A stretch of 13,350 nt of DNA. It comes from JAGXTF01 sp040376005 (GTDB lineage: Bacteria; Bacteroidota; Bacteroidia; NS11-12g; UBA955). The notes under the pieces are model-generated. The model saw nothing but the letters and a program-made list of their open reading frames with translations. It did not search any database and was not told the DNA's origin. Each line of letters begins with the position of its first letter. Within the stretch, counting starts at the first letter, position 1. The stretch lies in NCBI GenBank assembly GCA_040376005.1, contig JBEIRK010000075.1:1-13350 (forward strand), written 5' to 3'. Below, one piece after another: positions 8,242 to 13,350 of this stretch. The position numbers were made by a program, and so were the translations under genes.

Positions 8242-8420
8242 AAATTATATCCAAGACTTTTAAGTAATTCTTTACGAATAGGTTCGGAAGGGGAAAATAG
8301 ACTTGGAGTCAACATATCTGAAATAATCGACTTAAACAAAATTCAAGTCGCAGCAATTCCTTATGACAATTTAATCGAGCTTATACTCAATACAAGCAAG
8401 GTTTTACAGAGGATTAAAAT
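8242..8420 (+). pseudogene. Possible 3' remnant of an unidentified gene
   Basis: An uninterrupted plus-strand reading (KLYPRLLSNSLRIGSEGENR, then LGVNISEIIDLNKIQVAAIP and YDNLIELILNTSKVLQRIK) looks protein-like and ends just before a terminator hairpin. It has no start of its own, since the frame simply runs on from the antisense of the protease gene, and I do not recognise a family. The opposite strand is also partly open here, so the coding strand is uncertain. It fills most of the 325-bp gap 8231-8555. Confidence 0.25.
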
Positions 8421-8422
8421 AA

Positions 8423-8447
8423 AAAGGAGATCCAAAAGACCTCCTTT
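8423..8447 (-). terminator. Terminator of the 8556-8798 gene
   Basis: AAAGGAG (8423-8429) pairs with CTCCTTT (8441-8447); TC/GA extends the stem inward past a mismatch. T-rich sequence follows on both strands, with TTTTTATTTT on the minus side and atgTTTTTT on the plus side. It lies just downstream of the GGGGAGC end of the first type A repeat. Confidence 0.6.
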
Positions 8448-8456
8448 ATGTTTTTT

Positions 8457-8553
8457 GCTCCCCTTATTGACAAAAGATGCAACTATAATACGATGATTGA
8501 GTACTTGACTATTTGGAAATTAAAGGGTTGAACTTCGTGCAAGTTTACAAGAG
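8457..8553 (-). repeat. Type A repeat, copy 1
   Basis: Plus strand reads gctccccttattgac, the core gatgcaacta (8476), then the conserved tgattgagta, ggaaatt and gggttgaacttcgtg segments, and tttacaagag at the end. It matches copies at 8921, 9500 and 9732 in the same orientation. Its end nearly touches the stop codon (8556-8558) of the adjacent gene. Confidence 0.85.
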
Positions 8554-8555
8554 GT

Positions 8556-8798
8556 CTACTTGTCATTCAACCCAACACCAAATCCAAACATGGCTGCGAC
8601 CAATGCAAGGTGAATAATCAAAACTGCCTTTTGCCAAGTGGGTCTGTCATTCCATTTTTGTTCTGGATTGAATGGGTCAAATGCCAATCCTATACCCAGA
8701 GATGCTGCTGCTTGAACATAGTCTTTAGAGAAAATGGCTTGGTATAAGCCTAATAATAAAAAACCAATGTAGAGGTACTTACTGAAAGGTGAGTTCAT
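8556..8798 (-). CDS. Small two-helix membrane protein, second paralogue, inside the repeat array
   Basis: 80 residues (MNSPFSKYLYIGFLLLGLYQ to GVGLNDK), gap-free and 58/80 identical to the protein at 5191-5433. It has the same two hydrophobic segments and the same conserved loop (AAASLGIGLAFDPFNP, QKW, RPTWQK). The function is unknown. It has its own Bacteroidota-type promoter at 8852-8821, a type A repeat directly after its stop and a terminator at 8447-8423, so it forms a self-contained unit. Substitutions are mostly conservative (L/I, D/E, F/Y), which suggests both copies are under selection. One copy lying inside a repeat-bounded cassette suggests capture or lateral acquisition rather than simple tandem duplication. 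Confidence 0.78.
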   Translation of the reverse strand: MNSPFSKYLYIGFLLLGLYQAIFSKDYVQAAASLGIGLAFDPFNPEQKWNDRPTWQKAVLIIHLALVAAMFGFGVGLNDK

Positions 8799-8820
8799 TT
8801 TGAGTCTATTTGATTTAGAG

Positions 8821-8852
8821 CAAATTTAAAAACTCTTTTAGAAAAAAACAAA
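8821..8852 (-). promoter_or_regulatory. Promoter of the 8556-8798 gene; -33 box lies in the repeat edge
   Basis: On the minus strand TTTG (8852-8849) and TAAATTTG (8828-8821) are exactly 20 nt apart, a full consensus match. The TTTG is the outer edge of the type B repeat (caaaagatgcagct on the plus strand), so the repeat appears to supply half of the promoter. Confidence 0.6.
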
Positions 8853-8926
8853 AGATGCAGCTAGCTTAACTCAGTGATAGACAAAAAAAAGCCATCATTT
8901 CTGATGGCTTGTCCAGTGAAGCTCCC
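8849..8926 (-). repeat. Type B repeat, copy 1 (contains terminator)
   Basis: Core gatgcagcta (8854), then a variable stretch around tgatagacaaa, an A-run, a 9-bp hairpin and tgtccagtg-aa-gctccc. It is near-identical to 10376-10455. Its last bases (gctccc) are also the first bases of type A copy 2, so the two repeat types abut. Confidence 0.85.
8889..8910 (-). terminator. Intrinsic terminator inside type B copy 1
   Basis: On the minus strand AAGCCATCA, a GAAA tetraloop and TGATGGCTT form a 9-bp stem followed by a T-run (A8883-A8890 on +). It would end the transcript of the MGMT-like gene (9455-9048). Confidence 0.75.
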
Positions 8927-9012
8927 CTTACAGACGAAAGATGCAACTATAATGCGATGATTGAGTATGTGACTATTAGGAAATTGAGTAGATGAACTTC
9001 GAGCAAAACAAC
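8921..9012 (-). repeat. Type A repeat, copy 2
   Basis: Its first 50 bases (8921-8970) are identical to 9732-9781. The core gatgcaacta is at 8940. Similarity continues through gactattaggaaattga and gatgaacttcgagcaa, ending about 35 bp before the stop of the next minus-strand gene. Confidence 0.85.
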
Positions 9013-9047
9013 TTGTAGGCTTGGGGAAAAATTATAAATCCCGATTG

Positions 9048-9455
9048 TCAGTTTTTACTTTCTTTTTCAATTTGTTGCATTAAAAATTCTTGCCCAAATG
9101 TGAGTTTCTTGGCCAACGCACTTTTCGGTTCAATCACTCTCCAAAAAGGTGTGATTTCTCCTACAAGTTTTCCATTTTGTAATTTTTCATAGTTAGCTTC
9201 TGCCACAATTCTCAAAAATATTCCTGTAGTTACAGGACAAGTGTAATCTGCATTATGCTCTATGGCCAGGTCTTTTCGTAATGTTTTTATGTCTATCCGC
9301 TTCCCAATTCCAATTTGTTGAATATAGGCATCTATGAGTTTTGGCGTAGCAATAAACATATTACTTCCTGCTGGAATATCAGCAAAGTCAATTTCAATTC
9401 GTTTAATTTTTGGCTCTTTCTTTTCGTTTAATTTTTCTAGCCAAGGCTTTCTCAT
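9048..9455 (-). CDS. MGMT/ATL-like (O6-alkylguanine transferase-related fold) hypothetical protein
   Basis: 135 residues (MRKPWLEKLNEKKEPKIKRI). The segment IGKRIDIKTLRKDLAIEHNA, then DYTCPVTTGIFLRIVAEANY, resembles small proteins annotated as MGMT-family. In these a winged-helix-like DNA-binding fold precedes a CP-x-TTGIF motif, and ITPFWRVIEPKSALAKK matches their C-terminal half. The true methyltransferase motif PCHR is absent, so alkyl transfer is not expected; nucleic-acid binding is inference. A TATTTTTG -7 box lies at 9494-9487 and a perfect GTATTTT/AAAATAC palindrome in its leader. The gene is bounded on both sides by type A repeats (8921 and 9500) and ends in the terminator at 8910-8889. 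Family assignment is from memory of similar sequences. Confidence 0.6.
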   Translation of the reverse strand: MRKPWLEKLNEKKEPKIKRIEIDFADIPAGSNMFIATPKLIDAYIQQIGIGKRIDIKTLRKDLAIEHNADYTCPVTTGIFLRIVAEANYEKLQNGKLVGEITPFWRVIEPKSALAKKLTFGQEFLMQQIEKESKN

Positions 9456-9497
9456 TGATATATTTTTAATTGTATTTTAAAAAATACAAAAATAATA

Positions 9498-9579
9498 AAA
9501 AGATGCAGCTAAAATGCGATGATTGAGTATGTAACTATTAGGAAATTGAAGGGTTGAACTTCGTGAAATTTTACAGGAA
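9498..9579 (-). repeat. Type A repeat, copy 3
   Basis: Plus strand reads aaaaagatgcagct (core at 9502), aaaatgcgatgattgag, tatgtaactattagg, aaattgaagggttgaact and tcgtgaaattttacaggaag. It lacks the gctccccttacagac leader of the other copies and starts directly at the core, as the type B repeats do. Confidence 0.8.
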
Positions 9580-9669
9580 GGACTTAATTACATCTCTGAA
9601 AATCAAGACGAGAAATACAAGTACACCCACGATGACTTCATTTCGGTACTTTTTAAGGAATTGAGCTAG
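9553..9669 (+). pseudogene. C-terminal gene remnant between repeats
   Basis: A 38-codon plus-strand tail ending at TAG 9669 (VELREILQEGLNYISENQDE, then KYKYTHDDFISVLFKELS). The composition looks protein-like, but the frame is closed upstream within the repeat and there is no start. It is followed by a terminator at 9689. It is probably the end of a gene whose 5' part was lost, and occupies a 249-bp unit between cores 9502 and 9751. The family is not recognised. It accounts for the largest part of the 425-bp gene-free gap 9456-9880. Confidence 0.35.
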
Positions 9670-9688
9670 CTTATTATTCATAAAAGAT

Positions 9689-9723
9689 AAAAAAGGTTAC
9701 ACTATAAAAGTATAACCTTTTTT
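9689..9723. terminator. Bidirectional intrinsic terminator
   Basis: AAAAAAGGTTA (9689-9699) pairs with TAACCTTTTTT (9713-9723), and ACT/AGT extends the stem past a C/A mismatch. It has T-runs on both strands. On the minus strand it closes the DUF1203 transcript; on the plus strand it closes the remnant at 9553-9669. Confidence 0.75.
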
Positions 9724-9731
9724 TCATTATT

Positions 9732-9811
9732 GCTCCCCTTACAGACGAAAGATGCAACTATAATGCGATGATTGAGTATGTCACTATCAGGATATTAAAG
9801 GGATGACTTTT
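9732..9811 (-). repeat. Type A repeat, copy 4
   Basis: gctccccttacagacgaaag leader, core gatgcaacta at 9751, then the shared body. Identity with copy 2 is complete to 9781 and decays after actatcagg. It ends about 70 bp before the stop of the DUF1203 gene. Confidence 0.85.
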
Positions 9812-9880
9812 TGACTTTGTTACCCTTGTTATTAGTGGTAACAAACAATAAGTTCAGAACACTACTTAAGCATAATTTAT

Positions 9881-10348
9881 TTACACCCTTTCTACCAAAC
9901 AATTATAACACCCGGGCTTTGCATTATGTATGTGTATGTATTGTATATCATCATTTTCGAAAATCTTAAAAATTTGTCCTTTAAGATTATTCCCTTCTAT
10001 CACCGTTGCGTCTTTCATAATTGCATTTTTATCATATCCACGCAATGACAATAATCTATGATTAAACATTTTAGGAATTTCATTTATTTCATATATAGAT
10101 GATTTTGCGATTTTTCTTACAAATATTGGACCACTTGATTGATACGGTGAGTTTGTTTTGTGGTGTTGGTAAGGTAATAAAATAACCTCTTCGCCTATTT
10201 CTGCATCTTCCAAACTTACTCTACAGGGGAATCCAGGAAATTCATCAACTATCATTTTAACTGCGCCGATTTTTTCTAATTCTGAATTACCCAAATTAAA
10301 AAGTGCGAGAAATTCACGATCGTCTAATGCTTTTATTCTAAAGTTCAT
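9881..10348 (-). CDS. DUF1203 domain-containing protein
   Basis: 155 residues covering the whole DUF1203 family. Diagnostic blocks are FPGFPCRVSLEDAEIGEEVI (near 38-57), LLPYQHHKTNSPYQSSGPIF with VRK (about 57-79), HRLLSLRGYDKNAIMKDA, and the C-terminal HIHNAKPGCYNCLVERV. The biochemical function of the family is unknown; the conserved Cys and His residues are all present. TATATTTG at 10374-10367 is a plausible -7 box just inside the flanking type B repeat. The gene is bounded by type A copy 4 (3' side) and type B copy 2 (5' side), with the terminator at 9689-9723, so it forms the longest cassette-like unit here. It appears intact. Confidence 0.88.
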   Translation of the reverse strand: MNFRIKALDDREFLALFNLGNSELEKIGAVKMIVDEFPGFPCRVSLEDAEIGEEVILLPYQHHKTNSPYQSSGPIFVRKIAKSSIYEINEIPKMFNHRLLSLRGYDKNAIMKDATVIEGNNLKGQIFKIFENDDIQYIHIHNAKPGCYNCLVERV

Positions 10349-10375
10349 TTTCTTATGATTATTTCACAAATATAT

Positions 10376-10455
10376 CAAAAAGATGCAACTAGCCTAACGC
10401 ACTGATAGACAAAGAAAAAGCCATCATTTCTGATGGCTTGTCCAGTGTGGCTCCC
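10376..10455 (-). repeat. Type B repeat, copy 2 (right edge of the array)
   Basis: Near-identical to 8849-8926 (core gatgcaacta at 10382, hairpin, tgtccagtg-tg-gctccc). To its right the sequence diverges from type A and only weakly resembles a tRNA 3' end (ctgtgcttgaactc). No minus-strand gene lies to its right, so its terminator has no obvious client. Confidence 0.8.
10418..10439 (-). terminator. Intrinsic terminator inside type B copy 2
   Basis: The same 9-bp stem and GAAA loop (minus strand) as at 8889-8910, followed by TTTTTCTTTG. The 293-bp gap 10349-10641 otherwise holds only AT-rich DNA with no gene I can support. Confidence 0.65.
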
Positions 10456-10641
10456 ATTTCTGTGCTTGAACTCTAATGATTAATCTTAATTCAAAATAGA
10501 TTTATTTAAAATCCAAAAATAATTTAATGTAATAACTAACTGGTTATCAGCTATTTAAATGTTATAAAATTTGGAATTGTCATTTTTTTCAGTTATTATT
10601 TATCTAGCCATCGATGTTGGTGGTTTTAAAAAGATAAAATA

Positions 10642-11589
10642 ATGGCAAGAAAAAAAAGAGAACTTGGGAATGACACCTATTTTACTGTTTTCAACAGTGA
10701 CCTAAAGTTGATTAAAGACCCTGTGAAAAAAATCCTGTATGCAAAGATTAAGAACTGGATTTACAGAAATGAAGACAAAGAGAGTGAATACCATAATAAA
10801 GCCGGTTACTGGTGGACTTATGGGTCATATGAGCACTGGGGTGAAGATTGTGGTTTAGATATGACAACAGTTGGTAACCATTTGCGTGAACTGGTAGCAA
10901 CAGGTATATTAAAGACCGGCAATTACAATAAAATGAAAATGGACAAAACTATTTGGTATCGATTAGCAACTGAAGATGAATTAAAAAAAGTAAACTTTCG
11001 ATTATTATTTTATGGAAAGACCAAAGAGAAAAATAATAATAACCATAGTAATGAAACTTTATATCGAATGTACCAAAATGGTATGATCGAAGTAAATAAT
11101 AAGGATAACGAAAGAGAAGATTTGGGGTCAGCAATGCCAGAATATATTACAGAAAATAAATCAGAAGATATATCAGAGAATACTTTAGAAGATATTTCAG
11201 AACAGCAGTCAGATAATAACACTGATAAAATTGAAGGTTATACTAAAATATTAAACAGTGATGATATTCTGATACCGATTGATACTTTATCTAAAATAGA
11301 TATCGAAGATATCTCAACTGATTTGATTAAACTTTTTATTAATAAATTTCATAAACGAAGTATTGATTCAATTAATTCAGAAAAAGATTTATTTGATTTT
11401 AAATGTGAGTTTGATGTAATAAATAAACCTAATCCAACTCAAATTAAATTTTGCTTTGGACTAATAACCAAATACTATAATCTAATTATAGCTCCTCAAC
11501 CTGCGGAGCAGAAAGGTGACGAAGTCTCTTCAACTATTGCCTCATCACCCCAAATTCCGCTCAACCCCTCTTCTCCAGAAGCGATTTAG
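10642..11589 (+). CDS. Winged-helix replication-initiator-like protein, possible altered C terminus
   Basis: 315 residues. The N terminus (MARKKRELGNDTYFTVFNSD) leads to a winged-helix-like domain, about 55-115: GYWWTYGSYEHWGEDCGLDM, then TTVGNHLRELVATGILKTGN. This is typical of phage or plasmid replisome organisers and replication O-like proteins. A Glu/Asn/Ser-rich linker follows (about 130-210, with SEDISENTLEDISE repeats), then a small helical region to about 283. Such proteins bind origin DNA and recruit helicase; that role is inferred. The DNA is very AT-rich until 11490 (20 GC in the 90 bases before), then 51 of the last 99 bases are G or C, encoding a Pro/Ser-rich tail. The tail may be foreign. 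No helicase gene follows; an IS21 element begins 40 bp after the stop. Confidence 0.55.
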   Translation: MARKKRELGNDTYFTVFNSDLKLIKDPVKKILYAKIKNWIYRNEDKESEYHNKAGYWWTYGSYEHWGEDCGLDMTTVGNHLRELVATGILKTGNYNKMKMDKTIWYRLATEDELKKVNFRLLFYGKTKEKNNNNHSNETLYRMYQNGMIEVNNKDNEREDLGSAMPEYITENKSEDISENTLEDISEQQSDNNTDKIEGYTKILNSDDILIPIDTLSKIDIEDISTDLIKLFINKFHKRSIDSINSEKDLFDFKCEFDVINKPNPTQIKFCFGLITKYYNLIIAPQPAEQKGDEVSSTIASSPQIPLNPSSPEAI

Positions 11590-11647
11590 ATGCTTAAATT
11601 TCAATTGAAATAATCTTTTGCACTTAATTGTAATCGGTAATTATAAA

Positions 11648-11701
11648 TGCACCAATTTCGGTAAATAAGAATGCACCATATTTGGCAACAAGAATGCACC
11701 A
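11648..11701 (+). repeat. Triple TGCACCA-type terminal repeats of the IS21 element
   Basis: TGCACCA occurs at 11648, 11672 and 11695 (spacing 24 and 23), each preceded by a GGTAA/GGCAA-type half. They are the likely IstA recognition sites. Confidence 0.75.
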
Positions 11702-11707
11702 CCAATG

Positions 11708-11735
11708 ATCCCTTAGGGGCATGCCCCTAAGGGAT
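11708..11735. terminator. 28-bp perfect palindrome inside the IS left end
   Basis: ATCCCTTAGGGGCA and its exact complement meet at GCATGC, followed on + by TTTTGAACTATTTT. It probably blocks transcription entering from outside the element. A second hairpin (TGCTAGT 11748-11754 with ACTAGCA 11763-11769) sits immediately before the istA ATG and could limit its translation. Confidence 0.65.
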
Positions 11736-11773
11736 TTTGAACTATTTTGCTAGTGTACCAAAACTAGCATTTT

Positions 11774-13348
11774 ATGAACGTGTATTTGAACAAATTTATG
11801 GTTTATTTCGAGATTCACCGCCTCTACAGAGAGGGATTTTCTATCAGGCAGATAAGCGAAGAGTTAGTCCTCAACCGCCGGACAGTGAGTAAATATCTTT
11901 CGATGTCCGAACTGGAGTTTGAACAGATGATGATCGATCAGTCCGAGCGGAACAAAGTATTGTCCCCTTATGAGTCTTTTGTCAAGTCTCGTCTGGAGAA
12001 ATTCCGGGACACCCCAGCCGCCCAGATGCATGACTGGCTGAAGGAGCATTTCAAGGATTTGCCAAAAGTATCCCAAAAGACCGTTTTCAATTTTGTTTTC
12101 TGGGTAAGGCGCAAGCATAACCTGCCCTTCATCAAAACTCCCCGTGAATACGAGATGGTGGAAGAGCTCCCTTATGGAAAACAGGCTCAGGTAGATTTTG
12201 GCGAATACAACATGCGTAACACGTCTGGCAATAGGGTAAAAGTGTTTTTCTTTATTCTCACACTTTCCCGCTCCCGGTTTAAATACGTATGGTTCACCAA
12301 CAAGTACTTTACCTCCCTGCTGGCTGTAGAGGCCCACGAGAAAGCCTTTGCCTTTATCAGGGGTATCCCATTAGAAATTGTCTATGACCAGGATAAGGTG
12401 TTCATGGTCAGCGAAAACGGCGGGGACATTATCCTCACCGATACGTTCAGGGCTTATACGCGCGAACAGTCCTTCAGCCTGTACTTCTGCAGGAAATCCG
12501 ATCCGGAAAGCAAGGGAAAGGTCGAGAATGTAGTCAAATACGTCAAAATGAACTTCCTTTACAACCGTACCTTCCACAATATCGAAACCCTTAACGACGA
12601 GGTCCTGGGCTGGCTTGGCCGTACAGCAAACCTCCTGCCCCACGGAGTAACCAAAAAAGAGCCATGCTCCGAACACAACATTGAACAGTCTGATCTTACC
12701 CCTTACAGGCCCTATCTGCCAAAGCAGGCCTCTTCGGACCTATATGCCATACGCAAGGACAATTCTATCTCTTACAAGGGCAACTTCTACTCCCTGCCAC
12801 TTGGAACCTACAAAGGAAAGGGAAGCCGCGTCGCCCTACACTTAGAGGCAGATGAACTGATTGTGAGTCAACCGGGAAACAATACCGAAATCTGCCGTCA
12901 TTTCCTTGCCGTGGGCACGGGTCAAAAAATAAAGAAAACCGATCATAGTAGGGATAAAACCGGCTCCATCGACGAAAGGATTGCTAAGGCGGCAGGTCAG
13001 TTTACCCATGAGGAATTGGCCCAGGAATGGATGGAACTGCTCAGAGAGAAAAAGCCTCGTTATATCAGGGATCAGCTTGACATAATCCAAAAGGCCATTG
13101 ATGGAGTAGACCCTAAAAAAGTGGCGTTTACATTAAAATACTGTGTTGAAAAATCCATCTGCAGCGCATCTGATTTTAAGGTCATCCTTGAGCTTCAGCA
13201 GTCCGACAAAAAAGCGGAACCAAATATCAAGGTACTCAATCCCCTGAATGGAAAATTACCGGAAAATGCCCTGATACAGCCCGAAAAAAGCAATATAGGA
13301 GAATATGAAGCTATTGTAAACCATAAAAACAACAAAAAAATCAACTGA
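11774..13348 (+). CDS. istA: IS21-family transposase IstA
   Basis: A complete 524-residue IstA, within the family range. An N-terminal helix-turn-helix (about 18-43, IYREGFS-like REGFSIRQISEELVLNRRTV) binds the terminal repeats. The integrase-like core has the DDE triad D141 (QAQVDFGEYN), D205 (IVYDQDK) and E251 (ESKGKVEN). A beta-barrel-like segment follows (about 320-375, YAIRKDNSISYKGNFYSLPL). The C-terminal region that contacts the IstB ATPase is lysine-rich. All motifs are intact, so the enzyme is probably active if IstB is present downstream. The stop TGA is at 13346-13348, just inside the window edge. Its start lies behind two hairpins that may keep expression low. Confidence 0.93.
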   Translation: MNVYLNKFMVYFEIHRLYREGFSIRQISEELVLNRRTVSKYLSMSELEFEQMMIDQSERNKVLSPYESFVKSRLEKFRDTPAAQMHDWLKEHFKDLPKVSQKTVFNFVFWVRRKHNLPFIKTPREYEMVEELPYGKQAQVDFGEYNMRNTSGNRVKVFFFILTLSRSRFKYVWFTNKYFTSLLAVEAHEKAFAFIRGIPLEIVYDQDKVFMVSENGGDIILTDTFRAYTREQSFSLYFCRKSDPESKGKVENVVKYVKMNFLYNRTFHNIETLNDEVLGWLGRTANLLPHGVTKKEPCSEHNIEQSDLTPYRPYLPKQASSDLYAIRKDNSISYKGNFYSLPLGTYKGKGSRVALHLEADELIVSQPGNNTEICRHFLAVGTGQKIKKTDHSRDKTGSIDERIAKAAGQFTHEELAQEWMELLREKKPRYIRDQLDIIQKAIDGVDPKKVAFTLKYCVEKSICSASDFKVILELQQSDKKAEPNIKVLNPLNGKLPENALIQPEKSNIGEYEAIVNHKNNKKIN

Positions 13349-13350
13349 AC

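Larger units (their letters stand above)
11629..13350 (+). mobile_element. IS21-family insertion sequence, left end to istA (right part outside window)
   Basis: The left end probably begins at TG 11629-11630. It has three direct repeats of about 24 bp with the consensus GGTAAnnAnAATGCACCA (TGCACCA at 11648, 11672 and 11695), the multiple terminal transposase-binding sites typical of IS21 elements. A strong palindrome and the istA gene follow. IstB and the right end must lie beyond 13350. Base composition is clearly higher in GC than the AT-rich gene to its left, consistent with recent arrival. The exact left boundary is inferred, as no target duplication can be checked. Confidence 0.8.

Noticed and set aside
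8200..8496. Plus-strand 98-residue open frame as an intact gene
   Set aside because: Its start lies antisense in the protease signal peptide and its end runs through a terminator and a repeat; only the middle part looks protein-like.
8849..8880. tRNA D-arm likeness of the type B repeat (ttaactcagtgatagac)
   Set aside because: Resembles a D-arm by eye, but no acceptor, anticodon or T-arm lies at the right distance, and copy 2 does not preserve it.
8457..9811. Calling the type A repeats canonical integron attC sites
   Set aside because: Outer pairing exists in the consensus, but CAAC/GTTG is not kept in copies 2 and 4 (GATG instead), no second L-box pair is convincing, and no integrase is in view. 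Kept only as a hypothesis.
8457..10455. CRISPR array
   Set aside because: Units are 86-631 bp apart, contain genes, and repeats vary in length; no regular short spacers and no cas genes.
11864..13090. Open frames antisense to istA
   Set aside because: Shadow frames caused by the composition of the transposase gene; translations show no recognisable motif.

Overview
The window looks like a chromosomal segment of a Bacteroidota bacterium. Two secreted proteins end in type IX secretion (T9SS) type A sorting domains. Several upstream regions carry the Bacteroidota promoter pattern (TTTG, about 20 nt, TAnnTTTG), and starts generally lack a strong Shine-Dalgarno. Lineage below phylum cannot be told from the sequence alone.

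Left part, 1-6200 (ordinary chromosome). A minus-strand two-gene ABC exporter operon (permease cut by the window edge, ATPase complete, ATGA overlap) diverges from a 921-residue secreted protein with BNR/Asp-box repeats, a fibronectin III domain and a T9SS tail. Next come a muconolactone-isomerase-like ferredoxin-fold protein, an 80-residue two-helix membrane protein, and a PaiA-like GNAT acetyltransferase.

Middle, 6200-8430 (transition). An MNT-type nucleotidyltransferase antitoxin without its usual HEPN partner comes first. It is followed by a terminator abutting a 21-bp fragment resembling the 3' end of a minus-strand tRNA, then a secreted IPT/metzincin-type metalloprotease with a T9SS tail.

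Accessory part, 8430-10460. This is the most interesting region. It is a run of small minus-strand genes (80-aa membrane protein, MGMT-like protein, DUF1203 protein) and at least one gene remnant, separated by co-oriented repeats. The core gatgcarcta occurs six times, at 8476, 8854, 8940, 9502, 9751 and 10382. It lies in two larger repeat types: A, about 80-95 bp, four copies; and B, about 80 bp, two copies, with an intrinsic terminator. On the minus strand each unit reads promoter, gene, type A repeat ending GGGGAGC, terminator, next core. The layout resembles a gene-cassette array, but no recombinase is visible and the repeat is not a convincing canonical attC. One cassette gene is a close paralogue (58 of 80 residues identical) of the membrane protein at 5191-5433.

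Right part, 10460-13350. An AT-rich winged-helix, replication-initiator-like gene has an abrupt composition change in its last 99 bases. It is followed by the left end of an IS21-family element with a complete IstA transposase; IstB would lie beyond the window.
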